Shown: positions 32,445 to 34,769 of the stretch, one piece after another
Layout of the letters: every line of letters starts with the position of its first letter
Numbering within the stretch: the first letter of the stretch is position 1
Assembly: GCA_945871805.1 (NCBI GenBank)
Contig: CAMBXE010000015.1
Location: 1-34,769, forward strand
Direction of reading: 5' to 3'
Length of the DNA stretch: 34,769 nucleotides
Source of the DNA: Rhizobium sp. Q54
Lineage (GTDB): Bacteria > Pseudomonadota > Alphaproteobacteria > Rickettsiales > UBA1997
Made by a program: the position numbers and the translations under genes
Notes under the pieces: generated by a model
Told to the model about the DNA's origin: nothing
Seen by the model: only the letters and a program-made list of their open reading frames with translations
Database searches by the model: none

Positions 32445-34211
32445 ATGCACGATCTCTCATACCTACGAGACATTCTGATTTTGCTGTTTGCGATGGTGGT
32501 GATTGTTGTCGTTTTTAAGCAACTCAGACTTAGTCCGGCACTTGGTTACCTCATTGCTGGAGCGGCGATTGGACCGTTCGGATTTGGCATTTTGACGAGT
32601 ACAGAAACAACGAAATCAATCGCTGAGCTTGGTATCGTCTTCCTTCTTTTTGCTATTGGTTTAGAGCTTACTTTTGACAAACTGAAAGCGATGCGTACCT
32701 ACATTCTGGGTTTTGGTGGTTTGCAGGTTGTCGTTACTTCTGCCCTGATTTCAGCGGTTTGTTATTATTTTGCTCATCTGTCGGCAGAGCTCTCAATCAT
32801 CATCGGCAGCGCTCTCTCCATGTCTTCAACGGCAATCGTGATGGAAGTGATTGAAGAAAATAATGAACAAACAACTCGCGTTGGACGCCTCGCTTTTTCG
32901 ATTTTACTCATGCAGGACTTGGCAGTGATTCCGATTTTGGTTTTATTGCCACTGCTTTCAAAAACTGATTTAAATATTTTTCATGCACTAGGCGGGGCCT
33001 TGGGGGACGCGATTTTAGCGATGATTATTATTTTTGCGACTGGACGAATTTTGTTGCGTCCGCTTTACCGTCTCATCGTTGAATCGCAGAACAATGTTCT
33101 CTTTCTTAGCTTCACTTTAATCGTGATTTTAGGTTCATCATTTCTGAGTCATAAAATGGGCTTATCATTTGCCCTTGGTGCTTTCGTTGCAGGATTAATG
33201 GTGGCTGAAACGGAGTATAAATATCGCGTTGAGGAAGAAATTCTCTCGCTCAAAGCGCTGTTACTGAGTTTGTTTTTTATGGCGATTGGCATGTCGTTTG
33301 ATTTCAATCTGCTTTTGCAAAGCTTGCCTTACATCGTTCTAGCTTCACTCATGTTAATTGCGGCCAAGACTTCAATCATCCTGCTGCTTTGCCGCCTTTT
33401 TCGCTTTCCGCTCGCGCCATCAATTCATGCTGGCCTCTTGCTTGCGCAAGGCGGTGAATTTGCCTTTGTTGTTTTTTTGATGGTGGTGCAGCAAAGATTA
33501 ATGGAGGTCGATTTAGCGCAGTTTTTGATGACGGTTGTAACCTTCACCATGGCACTAACCCCGCTACTTGCGATTATTGGTCGTCGCATCAAAAGCTACC
33601 TCTACATCACCGAAGTTTTGCACGACAACAAACTCAAAAGAGAAATTGGCGAAATTGGAAAACATGTTGTTGTCATTGGCTTCTCGATGGTCGGTCGCAT
33701 CGTGGCTTACATCCTGCGTAAGCGCGACGTGAAATACATCGTGCTCGAAAATAATCACCGCATCGTGCGTCTCGAACAGAAAAACGGTTACAGCATTTAT
33801 TACGGTGATGCGATGAATATTGATATTTTGCGCTACATCGGTGTTGAGCGCGCCGAATCAGTTGTGGTAGCAATGGAAGATGAAGTCGCTTGCATGAAAA
33901 TTACCCGCTTTATTCACGAAAATTTCCCGAATGCGACGGTGATTACTAAAACTGAAACCATTAATAATGTTGATCGCTTTAAAAAAGTTGGTGCAACTCA
34001 CGTTGTTTCAAAAAATGTTGAAACTGGTTTGCAGCTTACTCACGCTGCTTTGGCGTTGATTGGGGTTGGTAATTTAGAGATTATTAATTCTTTAGACTCT
34101 TTTCGCGAAATTAATCCTGAAATTATCAAGAAGATCATTTCAACCGATGGCGAGACAGCAAAACAAAAACATTTAACAAAAATAAAAGAGATCGATGACA
34201 GCCAAAATTAA
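32445..34211 (+). CDS. KefB/KefC-type monovalent cation:proton antiporter
   Basis: A CPA2-family antiporter that exports potassium in exchange for protons. The 588-residue protein has about twelve membrane helices in the first 385 residues, with family blocks LSPALGYLIAGAAIGPFGFG, FAIGLELTFDKL, SMSSTAIVMEVIEE and LSFALGAFVAGLMVAETEY. A cytoplasmic TrkA-N/RCK domain follows from about residue 405, with the nucleotide-binding strand HVVVIGFSMVGRIVAYIL, NGYSIYYGDAMNIDILRYIG and VVVAMEDE. The overall layout matches KefB/KefC, but no KefF/KefG accessory gene is present. The end overlaps the following GST gene by 17 bases, an arrangement suggesting coupling; Kef proteins are glutathione-controlled in E. 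coli. Confidence 0.9.
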   Translation: MHDLSYLRDILILLFAMVVIVVVFKQLRLSPALGYLIAGAAIGPFGFGILTSTETTKSIAELGIVFLLFAIGLELTFDKLKAMRTYILGFGGLQVVVTSALISAVCYYFAHLSAELSIIIGSALSMSSTAIVMEVIEENNEQTTRVGRLAFSILLMQDLAVIPILVLLPLLSKTDLNIFHALGGALGDAILAMIIIFATGRILLRPLYRLIVESQNNVLFLSFTLIVILGSSFLSHKMGLSFALGAFVAGLMVAETEYKYRVEEEILSLKALLLSLFFMAIGMSFDFNLLLQSLPYIVLASLMLIAAKTSIILLLCRLFRFPLAPSIHAGLLLAQGGEFAFVVFLMVVQQRLMEVDLAQFLMTVVTFTMALTPLLAIIGRRIKSYLYITEVLHDNKLKREIGEIGKHVVVIGFSMVGRIVAYILRKRDVKYIVLENNHRIVRLEQKNGYSIYYGDAMNIDILRYIGVERAESVVVAMEDEVACMKITRFIHENFPNATVITKTETINNVDRFKKVGATHVVSKNVETGLQLTHAALALIGVGNLEIINSLDSFREINPEIIKKIISTDGETAKQKHLTKIKEIDDSQN

Positions 34212-34769
34212 ATTAATCACATCCAAATTTTCCCCTTACTCTCACCGCGTTGAAATGGTGCTGATCGAAAAAAATATTCCTTACGAAAAAGAGGTCATCG
34301 ATTTGCAGCACAGGCCAGAGCAATTCGTAAAGGATTCACCTCTCGGTAAGGTTCCTTTGCTTTACGCTGACGGTAAAATCCTTTTTGAATCAATCGTGAT
34401 TTGTGAGTATCTAGAAGAGGCTTTTCCAGAAACTCCTCTTCATCCTAAAGATTTGCAAGACAAGGCTTGGCACCGCGCTTGGATGGAATTCAGCAACGGA
34501 ATTCTCTCCAGAACTTTTGGCATGATTTTCTCTGAAAATCAGGAGCAGTTCGACATTAAAAAAGCCGAAACAATTTCCAGATTAGCTGTGCTAGACAAAC
34601 ATCTTAAATTTGGCCCTTACTTCGACGGAGAAAAATTTTCTTTGATTGATGCATGTCTCGCCTCCGCTTTGAAGCCACTCACTTTCATCGACAATAAATT
34701 CACTCTCGAAATTTTTGATCTTCATAAAAAAGTCGCGACTTACGCTGAAGGCGTGATCACTCGCGGATC
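34195..34769 (+). CDS. Glutathione S-transferase family protein (partial, 3' end beyond window)
   Basis: The frame starts at an ATG inside the last codons of the Kef gene and is open to the window edge (191 codons). The N-terminal thioredoxin-like domain reads KLITSKFSPYSHRVEMVLIE, with the usual cis-proline contact VPLL in SPLGKVPLLYADGKIL, and the glutathione-binding glutamate-serine pair FES in ILFESIVICEYLEE. An all-helical C-terminal domain follows (from about residue 85). The first catalytic position is Ser, in a SPYSHRV setting, suggesting a stringent-starvation or zeta/beta-like GST subgroup that cannot be fixed. Coupling with Kef suggests a link to thiol or electrophile stress, as an inference only. 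Confidence 0.88.
   Translation, partial: MTAKIKLITSKFSPYSHRVEMVLIEKNIPYEKEVIDLQHRPEQFVKDSPLGKVPLLYADGKILFESIVICEYLEEAFPETPLHPKDLQDKAWHRAWMEFSNGILSRTFGMIFSENQEQFDIKKAETISRLAVLDKHLKFGPYFDGEKFSLIDACLASALKPLTFIDNKFTLEIFDLHKKVATYAEGVITRG

Overview
The window looks like the chromosome of an AT-rich alphaproteobacterium, most likely a host-associated lineage near Rickettsiales or Holosporales. This rests on RpoH, PBP2/MreD, BamA, LpxK/LpxL and a RibBX-type riboflavin protein, all of alphaproteobacterial style, and on short GC-rich palindromic elements scattered between genes and once inside a gene, as in Rickettsia. The genus cannot be fixed by reading alone. The organism keeps folate (pabB), riboflavin, lipid A and GDP-fucose genes, so it is less reduced than Rickettsia itself. 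No tRNA, rRNA or CRISPR array was seen.

Layout. Positions 1-3128 hold a leftward type I restriction-modification operon (hsdM, a RhuM-family gene, hsdS cut by the window edge). Upstream lies debris: a broken Fic gene and a truncated IS481-type transposase (3154-3970). Next come an outer-membrane barrel protein, a NYN-domain protein, uvrA and a PstS-like phosphate-binding protein. The gap 8311-8654 holds a possible 19-residue membrane peptide and a run of three hairpins ending in a good terminator. A rightward block (9817-15442) makes envelope proteins: bamA, a CorA-type transporter, mreD and mrdA/PBP2. A leftward block follows: pabB carrying an in-frame palindromic insert, a PEGA lipoprotein, lpxL and lpxK. 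An OmpA-like lipoprotein, a secreted nuclease, and the cluster GT2-gmd-fcl-ilvE come next. A Mrp-type ATPase and a divergent znuC/znuA pair with overlapping start codons precede ribBX, ribE, rpoH, rbfA, an exported intradiol-dioxygenase-like protein and dcd. The window ends with a KefB/C-type antiporter and a truncated GST.

How it fits together. Most genes serve envelope growth (BamA, MreD/PBP2, LpxK/LpxL, OmpA-like lipoprotein, GDP-fucose sugars) plus ion and metal supply (CorA, PstS, ZnuA/ZnuC, Kef). The distinctive feature is the repeat load. Two families of GC-rich palindromes, and one further palindromic element, repeatedly sit within a few bases of the stop codon of a leftward gene (gmd, znuC, ribBX, ribE, rbfA, dcd). 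One family member occupies about 86 codons of pabB, another supplies the last codons and stop of ribE, and the largest contains an array of 54-base tandem units.
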